From contig NZ_SRXO01000009.1 of the NCBI RefSeq assembly GCF_008360935.1, forward strand, positions 62,001 to 126,000: DNA of 64,000 nt, in the 5' to 3' direction. The DNA is from Siccirubricoccus phaeus (GTDB taxonomy: Bacteria; Pseudomonadota; Alphaproteobacteria; Acetobacterales; Acetobacteraceae). The position numbers and the translations under genes are program-made. Shown here piece after piece: positions 1-10,153 of this stretch; the first letter of the stretch is position 1; each line of letters starts with the position of its first letter. The notes under the pieces are model-generated. The model had not been told where the DNA came from, ran no database searches, and saw nothing but the letters and a program-made list of their open reading frames with translations.

Positions 1-1
1 C

Positions 2-250
2 TGCCTGGCGCTGCGCAAATCCACCGGCGGCCAGACCTCGGGCGAGGTCTTCCTGCGCTTCAACTTCAAGCTGGTCGGCATCAAGACGGTTTCCTGGTCC
101 GGCGCCGATGGCGATGAGGCGGTGAAGGAGGAAGTGACCTTCGAATACGGCTCGGTACAGATCCAGTACAAGAAGCAGAAGCCGGATGGCGCCCTCGAAT
201 CCACCTCGAAGGATGCCGGCTGGGATCGTATTCGTAACGTCCAGATCTGA
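2..250 (+). CDS. hcp: Hcp-family type VI secretion tube protein (C-terminal part)
   Basis: The 5' end lies outside the window; the last 82 residues are visible. They end in the beta-strand-rich pattern usual for Hcp, including EEVTFEYGSVQIQY and a C-terminal RIRNVQI. Hcp hexamers stack into the inner tube that a type VI secretion system pushes out of the cell. The position directly before tagJ, tssE, tssF, tssG and clpV supports this. A strong hairpin follows the stop, so hcp probably ends its own abundant transcript here. Whether the N-terminal part is intact cannot be seen. Confidence 0.85.
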   Translation, partial: CLALRKSTGGQTSGEVFLRFNFKLVGIKTVSWSGADGDEAVKEEVTFEYGSVQIQYKKQKPDGALESTSKDAGWDRIRNVQI

Positions 251-259
251 TCCGACCGG

Positions 260-287
260 CGGCCGCCGCGAACCCTCGCGGCGGCCG
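260..287 (+). terminator. Hairpin terminator after hcp
   Basis: A perfect 12-bp stem (left arm CGGCCGCCGCGA) with a four-base ACCC loop begins ten bases after the hcp stop. A weakly T-rich stretch (TCTGTTACTT) follows. It probably ends or attenuates hcp transcription before tagJ. Confidence 0.7.
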
Positions 288-485
288 TCTGTTACTTATA
301 AGTCGTATTGACGGATCGTGGTCACCGCGGCGCCGAACGTTCCGACGGCCTGTCTGCTTCAGGGCTCGGGATTGCAGGCGGGTTGGTTGCGGGCGGTACG
401 GCCAAGGGCGGCACGGTCGTGGGCGGTCCCGTCGCGCCGGTCGGCCGGAACGGCCAGGCGGGGGAAGGGGGAGAGGGGTAGGGGC

Positions 486-1337
486 ATGGCCTCGGAGATG
501 GCGACACTCGATGCCCGTGGCGTGCTTCGCAGCGGCGATCCTCGCGCCGCGCTCGAGAAGCTGAAGCAGGACGTCCGCAAGGCGCCGCGCGACCCGAAGC
601 TGCGCACCTTCCTCTTCCAGCTCTTCTGCATCACCGGCGAATGGGACAGGGCGATCAACCAGCTCTCGGTCATCAGCGAGATCGACAAGCTCGCCATGCC
701 CATGGTCGCCACCTACCGCGCCGCCATACGCTGCGAGATCCTGCGCGAGCGGGTCTTCGCCGGCACCCGCCAGCCGGATTTCTTCGGCGAGCCGGAGCCC
801 TGGATGTCCCTACTGGTGGAGGCCAATCGCCGCCTCGCCGCCGGCGCCTTCGGCCACGCGGCCGAGCTGCGCGACCAGGCCTTCGAGGCGGCGCCGAGCA
901 GCAGCGGCACGGCGGACGGGACGGCGTTCGAGTGGATCGCCGATGCCGATCCGCGGCTCGGCCCGGTGCTGGAGGCGGTGATCGACGGCAAGTATTACTG
1001 GCTGCCGGTGCACCGGCTGGCGAAGCTGGAGATCGACCCGCCGGAGGATCTGCGCGACCAGGTCTGGCTGCCGGCGCAGCTCACCTTCGCCAATGGCGGC
1101 GGCTCGGTGGCGCTGCTGCCGGCCCGCTACCCGGGCACCCAGGACGCGGCGGACCCCGCTCTGCTGCTCGGCCGGCGCACCGAATGGGTGGAGCAGGGGG
1201 AGGGCTGGTTCCTCGGCCTCGGCCAGCGCATGCTGACCATCGGCGCGGAGGAAGACCTGCCGCTGCTTGACCTCCGCCGCCTCGAGATCGCCGCGCCGCC
1301 GGCCGCTGAGGCCGAGGCTCGCCCGGCAGCCGGCTGA
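486..1337 (+). CDS. tagJ: TagJ/ImpE-family type VI secretion accessory protein
   Basis: A 283-aa protein with the ImpE layout: an N-terminal TPR-like helical part (GDPRAALEKLKQDVRKAPRDPKLRTFLFQLFCITGEWDRA, about residues 13-60) and a C-terminal domain with the conserved KYYWLP segment. In other bacteria TagJ binds the sheath protein TssB and helps ClpV handle contracted sheath. I chose ATG 486 because a purine-rich GGGGGAGAGGGG precedes it; an in-frame upstream start at 318 would add 56 low-complexity Arg/Ala-rich residues. ATG 498 is another option. tssE follows after four bases. Confidence 0.88.
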   Translation: MASEMATLDARGVLRSGDPRAALEKLKQDVRKAPRDPKLRTFLFQLFCITGEWDRAINQLSVISEIDKLAMPMVATYRAAIRCEILRERVFAGTRQPDFFGEPEPWMSLLVEANRRLAAGAFGHAAELRDQAFEAAPSSSGTADGTAFEWIADADPRLGPVLEAVIDGKYYWLPVHRLAKLEIDPPEDLRDQVWLPAQLTFANGGGSVALLPARYPGTQDAADPALLLGRRTEWVEQGEGWFLGLGQRMLTIGAEEDLPLLDLRRLEIAAPPAAEAEARPAAG

Positions 1338-1341
1338 ACCC

Positions 1342-1851
1342 ATGGTGGAGTTCAGCAGCCGCGAGCATCTGCAGCCCTCCCTGCTGGACCGGCTGACCGA
1401 CAACGCGCCGGACACTCTGCGCGATCCGCCGGACCAGTCCATGCTGACCCTCGCACAGCTTCGCAACAGCGTGCTGCGGGATCTGGCCTGGCTGTTCGCG
1501 ACCATCAGGCTCGAGGTGCTGGAGGAGCTCGACGGGCTGAACGAGGTGCGGCGCTCCGTGCTGAATTACGGGTTGCCCGCCTTCACCGGCCTGACCAGCG
1601 GCGGCAACCGCATCGCCCAGTTGGAGAACGCCATCGCCGAGGCGATCCGCTTCTTCGAGCCGCGCATCCTGCGCGACACGCTGAAGGTGAAATTGCGCGG
1701 GCTGCAGAATGCCAGCGCCGATGGCGCCCTGGTCTTCGAGATCCAGGGCGAGCTCTGGGCCCAGCCCGTGCCGCTGCGCATCCTGCTGGAGACCGCCATC
1801 GAGCCGGAGAGCAACACCGTCTCCGTCGTCGAAGCCCGGGCGCGCGGCTGA
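1342..1851 (+). CDS. tssE: TssE, gp25-like type VI baseplate subunit
   Basis: A 169-aa protein of the T4 gp25-like family, a wedge component of the secretion baseplate. The N-terminal part has LLDRLTD, the SMLTLAQLRNSVLRDLAWL segment and LNYGLPAFTGL. An IAEAIRFFEPRIL helix precedes a C-terminal beta portion (ALVFEIQGELW). The start at 1342 lies four bases after the tagJ stop. The stop overlaps the tssF start in TGATG, so the two are probably translationally coupled. Length and motifs are normal for the family. Confidence 0.92.
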   Translation: MVEFSSREHLQPSLLDRLTDNAPDTLRDPPDQSMLTLAQLRNSVLRDLAWLFATIRLEVLEELDGLNEVRRSVLNYGLPAFTGLTSGGNRIAQLENAIAEAIRFFEPRILRDTLKVKLRGLQNASADGALVFEIQGELWAQPVPLRILLETAIEPESNTVSVVEARARG

Positions 1852-3737
1852 TGGACCCGCGCCTGCTGCGGCACTACGAATCGGAACTGCGCTTCGTGCG
1901 GGAGATGGGCGCGGAATTCGCCCGGGAATACCCGAAGATCGCCGGCCGCCTGGCGCTGGCCAATACCGAGGTGGCGGACCCCTATGTGGAGCGGCTGCTG
2001 GAAGGCTTCGCCTTCCTCACCGCCCGCATCCAGCTCAAGCTGGAAGCGGAATTCCCCACCTTCACGCAATCCCTGCTGCAGATGGTCTATCCCCACTACC
2101 TGGCCCCGACCCCGGCCATGGCGGTGGTGCAATTCAACCCCGACCAGGCGGTCCGTGGCATGTCCGCCGGCATGGAGCTGCCGCGCGGCACGGTGCTGCG
2201 CAGCATCCTCGGCGCGGATGACGACACCAATTGCGAGTTCCGCACCGCCCAGCCGGTGCAGCTCCTGCCCATCGAGATCGCGGAGGCGGAATACCTGCCC
2301 GCCGCCGCCGCCGTCTCCGCGCTGAACTTGCCGGAGGCGGTGCGCAGCCGCGGCGCCAAGGCGGCCATCCGGCTGCGGCTGAAGGCGATGGGCAGCGCGC
2401 CCTTCGCGGAAATCGCGCTCTCCCGCCTGCCGCTCTTCCTCGCCGGCGCGGAAAGCACGCGCTTCCGCCTGCATGAGCAGCTTGTCGCCGACCTGCAGGG
2501 GATCGTGGTGCGCCCCACTCAGCGGCCGCTGCCCTGGCAGGAGGTGCTGCCGAAATCCGCCCTCGAGGCCCAGGGCTTCGAGGACGATGAATCCCTGCTG
2601 CCGCCGACGCCGCTGACCTTCCAGGGCTACCGGCTGCTGCAGGAATATTTCGCGATGCCGGAGCGCTTCCTCTCCGTCCGGCTGAACGGCCTCGACAGCG
2701 CCGTCTCCCGCTGCGCCGGGCAGGAGCTGGACATCATCTTCCTGCTCTCGCGCAGCGACATGCTGCTGGCCAATGGCTTCGGCGCCGACCAATTCCGCCT
2801 GTTCTGCACGCCGGCCATCAACCTCTTCCCCAAGCGCGGCGACCGGCTGAACCTCAGCGAGCGGGAGGTGGAGCACCAGATCGTGCCGGACCGCATGCGG
2901 CCGGTGGATTTCGAGGTGTTCAGCGTGCAGGGGGTGGAGGGCTTCGCCGCGGATGGCGGGGAGCCGCAGGATTTCCTGCCCTTCTATGCCGCCAATGACC
3001 TGACCAGCTACCCGGAGATGCGGCGCTACTACAGCCTCCGCCGGCGGCCGCGGCAGCTTTCCGCCCGCTCCCGCCAGCGCGGCCCGCGCAGCTCCTATAT
3101 CGGGCATGAGGTCTATATCTCCCTGGTCGATGCCGAGCAGGCGCCCTTCAAGGGCGAGATGCGGCAGCTCGGCTTCGACCTGCTCTGCACCAACCGCGAC
3201 CTGCCGCTTTTCATGCCGGTGGGGAAGGGGCGGACGGATTTTACCCTGGAGGCCAGCGCGCCGGTCGCCTCCATCCGCTGCCTGGTGGGGCCGACGGCGC
3301 CGCGCCCCTGCCGCTCGGATGGCGAATATGCCTGGCGCTTCATCAGCCATCTCGGGCTGAACTACCTCAGCCTGGTGGACAGCGATTCGCTGCATGGCGC
3401 GGTGGCGCTGCGCGAGCTGCTCGGCCTCTACGTGCCCTCCGCCAGCTCCCACCAGGCGCGGCAGCTCGAAGGGCTGCTTTCCACCTCGACGCGCCCGGTG
3501 GTGCGGCGCATCCCGGGGGCGGGGCCGCTGACGGCGGGTCGGGGGCTGGAGATCACGCTGAAGATGGATGAGGTCGCCTTCGGCGGCGCCGGGGCAGTGG
3601 TGCTGGCCGCGGTGCTGGACCGCTTCTTCGCCAAATACGTCTCCATCAACGCCTTTACCGAAACCGTGCTGACCACCGCGGAACGCGGCGAGGTGGCGAG
3701 ATGGCCGATCCGGATCGGGCGGCAGCCGGCGCTCTAG
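1851..3737 (+). CDS. tssF: TssF, type VI baseplate subunit
   Basis: A 628-aa protein with the clear TssF (VasA/ImpG) N-terminus, MDPRLLRHYESELRFVREMG, then FAREYPKIAGRL and DPYVERLLEGFAFLTARI. TssF and TssG form the baseplate wedge with TssK and TssE in the cytoplasm under the membrane complex. The length is typical. The start overlaps the tssE stop by one base, and the 3' end overlaps the tssG start by 37 bp. Confidence 0.94.
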   Translation: MDPRLLRHYESELRFVREMGAEFAREYPKIAGRLALANTEVADPYVERLLEGFAFLTARIQLKLEAEFPTFTQSLLQMVYPHYLAPTPAMAVVQFNPDQAVRGMSAGMELPRGTVLRSILGADDDTNCEFRTAQPVQLLPIEIAEAEYLPAAAAVSALNLPEAVRSRGAKAAIRLRLKAMGSAPFAEIALSRLPLFLAGAESTRFRLHEQLVADLQGIVVRPTQRPLPWQEVLPKSALEAQGFEDDESLLPPTPLTFQGYRLLQEYFAMPERFLSVRLNGLDSAVSRCAGQELDIIFLLSRSDMLLANGFGADQFRLFCTPAINLFPKRGDRLNLSEREVEHQIVPDRMRPVDFEVFSVQGVEGFAADGGEPQDFLPFYAANDLTSYPEMRRYYSLRRRPRQLSARSRQRGPRSSYIGHEVYISLVDAEQAPFKGEMRQLGFDLLCTNRDLPLFMPVGKGRTDFTLEASAPVASIRCLVGPTAPRPCRSDGEYAWRFISHLGLNYLSLVDSDSLHGAVALRELLGLYVPSASSHQARQLEGLLSTSTRPVVRRIPGAGPLTAGRGLEITLKMDEVAFGGAGAVVLAAVLDRFFAKYVSINAFTETVLTTAERGEVARWPIRIGRQPAL

Positions 3738-4852
3738 CCGAGATGCCGGAGGGCGAGGCGCCGGCGGCGCTGCCCGAGCACCCGGCGTCGGAGGCGGCGC
3801 CGGCCCCGCCGCCGCTGCATGCGGCGCTGGCGGCGGGGCCCTGGCGCTTCGGCTTCTACCAGGCGATGCGGCGGCTGGAATCGGTGCACCGGGACCGCCC
3901 GCGCTTTGGCCGCTCCAACCGGCCGATGCAGGATGCGGTGCGGTTGGGCCAGGACCCGTCCGTCACCTTCGCCCCCTCCACCCTGGCGGCGTTCGAGCTG
4001 GGGGACGAGGACCACGCGGCGCGGCTCATCGTGCATTTCCTCGGCCTGTTCGGGCCGAACGGCCCGCTGCCGCTGCACCTGACCGAATATGCCCGCGACC
4101 GGCAGCGCAATGCGAAGGACGAGACCTTCCGCCGCTTCGCCGACATCTTCCACCACCGCGCCCTTTCGCTGTTCTACCGCGCCTGGGCGGAGGCGCAGCC
4201 GACCGTCAGCTTCGACCGGCCGGAGGATGACCATTACGGCCGCTTCGTTGCCTCCCTCATCGGCATCGGCATGCCCGGGCTGCGCCAGCGGGACGCCATG
4301 CCGGACCTGGCGAAGCAGCATTATGCCGGCCACCTCGTCGCCCGCACCCGGCATGCCGAGGGGCTGGCCGCCATCCTCTCCGATTTCTTCAGGATGCCGG
4401 CGCGGATCGACACCTTCGTCGGCGACTGGCTGGTGCTGCCGGAGGATGGGCTGACGCGGCTGGGCGGCGGCGCCACCGTGGCGGCGCTGGGCCAGTCCGC
4501 GGCCATCGGCCGCAGGGTTTGGACCCGGCAGCACAAATTCCGCATCGTCTTCGGGCCGCTGAGCCTGCAGGACTACACCCGCATGCTGCCGGGCGGTGCC
4601 AGCTTCCGCCGCCTGGTGCCGATCGTCCGCAACTATGTCGGCGACACGCTGGCCTTCGACGTCAACCTCATCCTCCGACGCGCCGAGGTGCCGCGCATCC
4701 AGCTCGGCCGCCAGGGCCAGCTCGGCTGGACCACCTGGCTGACGCCGCGCCGCGGCCTGACCGATGCCGGCGACCTCTTCCTGCAGGCCGGCGCCGATGG
4801 CTCCGCGCGGGAGGCGGATTCGCGCATGACGGCGCGCGAGGATTCGGCATAG
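3701..4852 (+). CDS. tssG: TssG, type VI baseplate subunit
   Basis: A 383-aa TssG (VasB/ImpH) protein. Diagnostic segments are PWRFGFYQAMRRLE, a PNGPLPLHLTEYARDR motif, FADIFHHRALSLFYRAWAEAQP, and a C-terminal GWTTWL. It partners TssF in the baseplate. ATG 3701 gives a Pro/Ala-rich leader and a 37-bp overlap with tssF; ATG 3743 is possible and would remove the overlap. The conserved domain starts near residue 48 in either case. ClpV follows after a 29-bp gap. Confidence 0.92.
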   Translation: MADPDRAAAGALAEMPEGEAPAALPEHPASEAAPAPPPLHAALAAGPWRFGFYQAMRRLESVHRDRPRFGRSNRPMQDAVRLGQDPSVTFAPSTLAAFELGDEDHAARLIVHFLGLFGPNGPLPLHLTEYARDRQRNAKDETFRRFADIFHHRALSLFYRAWAEAQPTVSFDRPEDDHYGRFVASLIGIGMPGLRQRDAMPDLAKQHYAGHLVARTRHAEGLAAILSDFFRMPARIDTFVGDWLVLPEDGLTRLGGGATVAALGQSAAIGRRVWTRQHKFRIVFGPLSLQDYTRMLPGGASFRRLVPIVRNYVGDTLAFDVNLILRRAEVPRIQLGRQGQLGWTTWLTPRRGLTDAGDLFLQAGADGSAREADSRMTAREDSA

Positions 4853-4881
4853 AAACAACAATCCCCAGTGGAAACAGCCGC

Positions 4882-7554
4882 ATGTCTGAAATCAGCCGTT
4901 CCGCCCTTTTCGGCAAGCTCAACCCGGTGGGATACCGGGCCGTGGAAGCCGCCACCGTCTTCTGCAAGCTGCGCGGCAACCCTTATGTGGAGCTGGTCCA
5001 CTGGATCCATCAGCTCCTGCAGCTCCAGGACAGCGACCTGCACCGCGTCATCCGGCATTACGGGCTGGACCCGGCGCGGCTGGCGGCGGACATCACCTTC
5101 ACGCTGGACAAGCTGCCGCGCGGCGCGACGGCGATCTCCGACTTCTCCCCGCTGATCGAGGAGGCGGTGGAGCGCGGCTGGGTCTATGGCACGCTGCTCT
5201 TCGGCGAGAACCAGGTACGGACCGGGCACCTCGTCGTCGGCATGCTGAAGACCAAGGCGCTGACCAATGCGCTGCACGGCATCAGCCGGGAATTCGCCAG
5301 GCTGCGGGCGGACTCCCTGGCGGACGACTTCCGCAAGCTGCTGGACGGTTCCCCGGAGGCGGCGCTGGCGGCGGCGGATGGTTCCAAGGTTGGCTCCCCG
5401 GGGGAGGCCAGCGGCGCCGTGGCGCCGGCGCAGATGGGCAAGCAGGAAGCCCTGGCGCAGTTCAGCGTCGACCTGACGGAGAAGGCGCGGAAGGGCGAGA
5501 TCGACCCGATCGTCGGCCGCGACCAGGAAATCCGCCAGGTGGTGGACGTGCTGATGCGCCGCCGGCAGAACAACCCGATCCTCATCGGCGAGGCCGGCGT
5601 CGGCAAGACCGCGGTGGTGGAAGGCTTCGCGCTGCGCATCGTCGCCGGCGACGTGCCGCCGCAACTCAAAGATGTCTCGCTGCGGACGCTGGATGTGGGG
5701 CTGCTGCAGGCCGGCGCCAGCATGAAGGGCGAGTTCGAGCAGCGGCTGCGCCAGGTGATCGAGGAGGTGCAGGCCTCGCCCAAGCCGATCATCCTGTTCA
5801 TCGATGAGGCGCATACGCTGGTCGGCGCCGGCGGCGCGGCGGGTACGGGCGATGCCGCCAACCTGCTGAAGCCGGCTTTGGCGCGCGGCACGCTGCGCAC
5901 GGTGGGCGCCACCACCTTCGCCGAGTACAAGAAGTACTTCGAGAAGGACCCGGCGCTGACCCGCCGCTTCCAGCCGGTGCAGGTGGATGAGCCTTCGGAG
6001 GAGAAGGCCATCCTGATGATGCGCGGCATCACCTCCTCGCTGGAGAAGCACCACCGGGTGCAGATCCTGGACGAGGCGATCGACGCCGCCGTGCGCCTCT
6101 CCCACCGCTACATCCCGGCGCGGCAATTGCCGGACAAGTCGGTCTCGCTGCTCGATACCGCCTCGGCCCGCGTCGCCGTCTCCCAGCATGCGGTGCCGGC
6201 GGAGGTGGATGATTGCCGCCGCCGCATCCAGGCGCTGGAGACGGAGCTGGAGATCATCGGCCGCGAGGCGGCGGTGGGCATCGAGACGGCGGACCGCCAG
6301 GCCTCCGCCGCCGCGGCGCTGGCGGTGGAGCAGGGCAAGCTGGTCGGGCTGGAGGCCCGCTGGCAGCAGGAAAAGACGCTGGTGGACCAGGTGCTGGCGC
6401 TGCGCGCCACCTTGCGCGAGGGCGCGGCAGCGGTGGACGGCCCGGCGGCGGCGGATTCGCCGGAACGCGCGGCCATGGTGGAGGAGCTGCGGAAGCTCCA
6501 GGCGGAGCTGGCCGAGCACCAGGGCGAATCCCCGCTCATCATGCCGGCGGTGGATGCCCAGGCGGTGGCGAGCGTGATCGGCGACTGGACCGGCATTCCG
6601 GTGGGGCGGATGGTGAAGAACGAGGTGCAGGCGGTGCTGCAGCTCGCCACCACCCTCTCCCAGCGGGTGATCGGCCAGGACCACGCCATGGAGATGATCG
6701 CCAAGCGGGTGCAGACCAGCCGCGCCAAGCTGGACAATCCGAACAAGCCGATCGGCGTCTTCATGCTCTGCGGCCCCTCCGGCGTCGGCAAGACGGAGAC
6801 GGCGCTGGCCCTGGCCGAGGCGCTGTATGGCGGCGAGCAGAACCTCATCACCATCAACATGAGCGAGTTCCAGGAGGCGCATACCGTCTCCACCCTGAAG
6901 GGCGCGCCCCCGGGCTATGTCGGCTATGGCGAGGGCGGCATCCTGACGGAAGCCGTGCGCCGCAAGCCCTACTCCGTCGTCCTGCTGGACGAGGTGGAGA
7001 AGGCCCATACCGACGTGCACGAGATCTTCTTCCAGGTCTTCGACAAGGGGATCATGGAAGACGGCGAGGGAAGGCTGATCGACTTCAAGAACACGCTGAT
7101 CCTGCTGACCTCCAACGCCGGCACGGACCTCATCATGTCCATGTGCGCCGACCCGGAACTCATCCCCGAATCCGAGGAGATTGCGAAGGCGCTGAAGGAG
7201 CCACTCCTGAAAATCTTCCCGCCGGCGCTGCTGGGGCGGCTCATCACCATCCCCTACTACCCGCTGAGCGAGACGATGCTGGGCAGGATCATCCAGCTGC
7301 AGCTCGGCCGCATCACCAGGCGGCTGCGGGAACAGCACAAGGTGCCCTTCACCTATACGGATGAGGTGGTCTCGCTGATCACCGGCCGCTGCAACGAGCC
7401 GGAAAGCGGCGGGCGCATGATCGACGCCATCCTGACCAACACCATGCTGCCTTCCATCTCCGCAGCCTTCCTGAACCGGATGCTGGAAGGGCAGCCGGTG
7501 CAGTCGGTGCATGTGGCGGTGGAGAACGGGGACTTCGCCTATACGATCATCTGA
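4882..7554 (+). CDS. clpV: ClpV/TssH, AAA+ ATPase recycling the type VI sheath
   Basis: An 890-aa class I Clp ATPase. Residues 1 to about 160 are the Clp-N domain that binds the sheath. The first AAA+ module has Walker A GEAGVGKT at residue 236 and LFIDEAHTL as Walker B. A middle coiled-coil segment follows. The second module has GPSGVGKTE at residue 631 and a [11 protein letters not shown] Walker B. The start [13 protein letters not shown] is typical for ClpV; the longer upstream frame only overlaps tssG. ClpV unfolds contracted TssB/TssC sheath for reuse. It is the last T6SS gene here, followed by an intergenic repeat and an opposing gene. Confidence 0.95.
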   Translation: MSEISRSALFGKLNPVGYRAVEAATVFCKLRGNPYVELVHWIHQLLQLQDSDLHRVIRHYGLDPARLAADITFTLDKLPRGATAISDFSPLIEEAVERGWVYGTLLFGENQVRTGHLVVGMLKTKALTNALHGISREFARLRADSLADDFRKLLDGSPEAALAAADGSKVGSPGEASGAVAPAQMGKQEALAQFSVDLTEKARKGEIDPIVGRDQEIRQVVDVLMRRRQNNPILIGEAGVGKTAVVEGFALRIVAGDVPPQLKDVSLRTLDVGLLQAGASMKGEFEQRLRQVIEEVQASPKPIILFIDEAHTLVGAGGAAGTGDAANLLKPALARGTLRTVGATTFAEYKKYFEKDPALTRRFQPVQVDEPSEEKAILMMRGITSSLEKHHRVQILDEAIDAAVRLSHRYIPARQLPDKSVSLLDTASARVAVSQHAVPAEVDDCRRRIQALETELEIIGREAAVGIETADRQASAAAALAVEQGKLVGLEARWQQEKTLVDQVLALRATLREGAAAVDGPAAADSPERAAMVEELRKLQAELAEHQGESPLIMPAVDAQAVASVIGDWTGIPVGRMVKNEVQAVLQLATTLSQRVIGQDHAMEMIAKRVQTSRAKLDNPNKPIGVFMLCGPSGVGKTETALALAEALYGGEQNLITINMSEFQEAHTVSTLKGAPPGYVGYGEGGILTEAVRRKPYSVVLLDEVEKAHTDVHEIFFQVFDKGIMEDGEGRLIDFKNTLILLTSNAGTDLIMSMCADPELIPESEEIAKALKEPLLKIFPPALLGRLITIPYYPLSETMLGRIIQLQLGRITRRLREQHKVPFTYTDEVVSLITGRCNEPESGGRMIDAILTNTMLPSISAAFLNRMLEGQPVQSVHVAVENGDFAYTII

Positions 7555-7558
7555 AGTG

Positions 7559-7755
7559 TCGAGAGGGGCTCTGCCCCTCTCGAGCTCACCCCGCCAAAGG
7601 CCGAAGGGCCTTTGGAAACCATGAGTCTTGGACCCTTCGGCCGAAGCGCAAAACTCAAGGGTTCAAATGGGGTTGGACGCACTGCGTCCAACGGCCCTTT
7701 GCGGGTGGGGGTTTGGGGGGGCTGCGGCACTGCCGCGCAACCAGCGCCCTCCCTC
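7559..7755. repeat. Family A intergenic repeat, copy 1
   Basis: Fills the gap between the convergent clpV and alcohol dehydrogenase genes. It starts with a TCGAGAGGGGC stem closed by GCCCCTCTCGA, followed by the core hairpin CAAAGGCC/GGCCTTTG and then AAACCATGAGT. Its right half diverges from the copies at 19552 and 52920. Two strong hairpins next to the clpV stop could also end transcription. Confidence 0.75.
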
Positions 7756-7760
7756 AACCC

Positions 7761-8822
7761 TCAAGCCGCCACCAGCACCACCCGCCCGGTGATCTGCCCG
7801 TTCTTCAACCGGTTCAGCACCGCATCGGCATTCTTCTGCGGCGTCGTCTCCACCGGAATCGCCGGGATCTTGCCCTGCTTGGCGATGTCGATCAGCGAGC
7901 GCAGCTCCTTCACATTGCCCACATAGCTGCCCTGGATGGTCAGCGCCCGGATCGGCATCAGCGGCAGCGGGATGTTCATCTCCCCGCCGAACAGCCCCAC
8001 CTGCACCAGCTTGCCGCCCTTGCGCAGCGCCTCGAAGGCGAAGCGGCTGGTCTGGGTGCCGTTCACCAGATCCACCACGCCGGCCACCGGGCCGCCGCAG
8101 GCCTCGAGGATGCGCTGCGTCGTGCCCTCGGCGCTCGCCAGCACGGTGTCCGTGGCACCCTGGGCCTTCGCCGCTTCCAGCTTCTTCGCATCCACATCCA
8201 CGGCGCAGATGCGCTTGTGGCCAAGGGCCTTCAGGATGGCGATGGCGTTCAGCCCCAGCCCGCCGGCACCGACGAGGACGATCGGCTCGTCAGGGTCCAG
8301 CGGCAGCAGCTTGTTCACCGCGGAATAGACGGTGACGCCGGAGCAGGCATAGGTCGCGGCCAGCGCCGGATCGACGCCCTCGATATCGATCAGGTGCTTC
8401 ACATGGCTGGCCAGCACATGCGTCGCGTAGCCGCCATTCTGGTAGACGCCGAGGGAGCGCGGCGAGAGGCACATATTCTCCTCGTCGCGGGCGCAGATGG
8501 CGCATTTGCCGCAGCCGACCCAGGGATAGACAACGCGCAGATCGCCCACCTTGGTGCCCTGGCCCGCGGCCTCCGGCCCCAATTTCACCACCCGGCCGAC
8601 GATCTCATGCCCCATGGCCAGCGGCAGCACCACGCCGCGATCGGTCAGCCGCATCTTGCCGCGGGAGCCGAGATCGTACTCGCCCTCCCAGATATGCAGG
8701 TCCGAATGGCAGACGCCGGCATGGGTCACTTCCAGCAGCACCTGGGCGCCGGTCGGCTCCGGCGTCGGCAATTCGATTTCCTGCAGCGGCTTGCCGGTTT
8801 CGACGACGGCCCAGGCGCGCAT
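7761..8822 (-). CDS. Zinc-dependent alcohol dehydrogenase
   Basis: A 353-aa medium-chain dehydrogenase. Catalytic zinc residues are C38 (GVCHSD) and H72-E73 (GHE). The structural zinc site has four cysteines at 104, 107, 110 and 118. The Rossmann motif GAGGLG lies near residue 180. It should oxidise alcohols or reduce aldehydes with NAD(P) in the cytoplasm; the substrate cannot be told. The ATG at 8822 has an AAGGAGGAA ribosome site. The gene stands alone, convergent with clpV. The gap to the Bug receptor upstream is about 80 bp on the same strand, so co-transcription is possible. Confidence 0.92.
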   Translation of the reverse strand: MRAWAVVETGKPLQEIELPTPEPTGAQVLLEVTHAGVCHSDLHIWEGEYDLGSRGKMRLTDRGVVLPLAMGHEIVGRVVKLGPEAAGQGTKVGDLRVVYPWVGCGKCAICARDEENMCLSPRSLGVYQNGGYATHVLASHVKHLIDIEGVDPALAATYACSGVTVYSAVNKLLPLDPDEPIVLVGAGGLGLNAIAILKALGHKRICAVDVDAKKLEAAKAQGATDTVLASAEGTTQRILEACGGPVAGVVDLVNGTQTSRFAFEALRKGGKLVQVGLFGGEMNIPLPLMPIRALTIQGSYVGNVKELRSLIDIAKQGKIPAIPVETTPQKNADAVLNRLKNGQITGRVVLVAA

Positions 8823-8902
8823 GGTTTCCTCCTTCGGAAAACGTGGGCAGGCATGGGACCGCGCCCGGCGGCGCGGGTCAAGGCGCGGCCGCGCCCTGCC
8901 GC

Positions 8903-9868
8903 TCAGTCCAGCGTGATATGGCGGTCGCGGACCACCTTGCTCCATTCCGCCGCCTGCGCCGTCAGGAAGCTGCCCAGCTCGGCGGGGGAGGAGGCGACGA
9001 TGTCCACCCCCTGGCCCTCCACCAGGCGCTGGCGGACGGCCGGCTCGGCCAGCGCTTTGGCCAGGGCGGCATGGAACCGCTCCAGGACCGGCGCCGGGAT
9101 GCCGGCCGGCCCCAGCATGGCCCAGAAGGCCAGGGCGGCGACGCCGGGGAAGCCCGATTCGACGAAGGTGGGCAGGGCGGACAGGGCCGGGGAACGCGCC
9201 GGGCCGCTCTGCGCCAGCGGCCGCAGCTTCTGCCCCACCTGGCCGCCCAGCCCGCCGCGGGAGGCGATGGCGAGGTCGATCTCCCCCGCCACCGCGCCGG
9301 CCACCATGGGCCCGCCGCCGCGATAGGGCACATGGGTCAGGCGGAAGCCGCCCTGTTGCTGCCACAGCTCCATCAGCAGATGCGCCAGGCTGCCGGCGCC
9401 GACCGTGCCGTAGGAGATGGTCTCCGGCCTCGCCCTGGCGGCGGCGGCGAGCGCCGCCAGGTCCGGCCAGTCCCGCCCCGGCGAAGCGGTCAGCAGCATG
9501 GGGGAGGTGGCCATCAGCATCACCGGGGTGAAGTCGCGCTGCACGTCGAAGCCGGCATTCGGGTTCAGCGCGTTCATCGTCGCGTGGCTGTCGAAGACGA
9601 TCGCCCAGCTCTGGCCGTCCGGCGCGGCGCGGGCCAGTTCCCGCGTGCCGATGGCGCCGGCGGCGCCGCTGCGGTTCTCGATCACCACCGGCACGCCGAG
9701 GCTGGCCTGCAGCGAGGGCTGCACCAGCCGCGCCGTGGTGTCCACGCTGCCGCCCGGGGCGAAGGGGACGATGAGGCGGATGGGCCCGTTCGGCCAGGAT
9801 TGGGCCCGGGCCAGGGCGGGCGCGGCGAGGCCGGCAAGCAAGGCGAGGCGGCGGGAAAGCTGGGGCAA
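8903..9868 (-). CDS. Bug/TctC-type solute receptor (periplasmic), TTG start
   Basis: A 321-aa member of the tripartite tricarboxylate transporter receptor (Bug) family: signal peptide ending ALARAQ, then WPNGPIRLIVPFAPGGSVD and the HVPYRGGGP loop of the binding cleft. Such receptors bind carboxylates for TctAB permeases, none of which is next to it. No ATG fits the N-terminus. The TTG at 9868 has an AGGAGG six bases upstream and begins exactly at a normal signal peptide, so I take it as the start. The ligand is unknown. Confidence 0.88.
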   Translation of the reverse strand: MPQLSRRLALLAGLAAPALARAQSWPNGPIRLIVPFAPGGSVDTTARLVQPSLQASLGVPVVIENRSGAAGAIGTRELARAAPDGQSWAIVFDSHATMNALNPNAGFDVQRDFTPVMLMATSPMLLTASPGRDWPDLAALAAAARARPETISYGTVGAGSLAHLLMELWQQQGGFRLTHVPYRGGGPMVAGAVAGEIDLAIASRGGLGGQVGQKLRPLAQSGPARSPALSALPTFVESGFPGVAALAFWAMLGPAGIPAPVLERFHAALAKALAEPAVRQRLVEGQGVDIVASSPAELGSFLTAQAAEWSKVVRDRHITLD

Positions 9869-10153
9869 GGCGGCCTCCTGGTCTCTGGGCGGCGCAAGGT
9901 GCGCCGGTCGGCGACGCTTCTCAATCCGGGGGTGGTTGCCGGGATGGGCCGCTCCGCTTCTGGCCTCCCCTGCCAGCGGGACCTCGCCTCCCTCTCGCGC
10001 TGGCAGGGGAGGGCTGGGGGGCCGGTCGCCGCACCATGGCCGTTGCATGCAAGGCCTCGAACGAGGCGCGGAGGCAGGGCTCCTGGCGGCGGCATGCGGA
10101 CGCGGCCCCATTCTGCGCCATGATGATCCCTTCGCAGAGACGGAGCCGGACCC

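Noticed and set aside
4633-7512. A 959-aa minus-strand open frame
   Set aside because: Antisense shadow of clpV with a low-complexity His/Arg/Gln composition.
1-7554. A type VI effector-immunity pair in the T6SS cluster
   Set aside because: All genes between hcp and clpV are structural or accessory components; no vgrG, PAAR or toxin-like gene is visible in this part.
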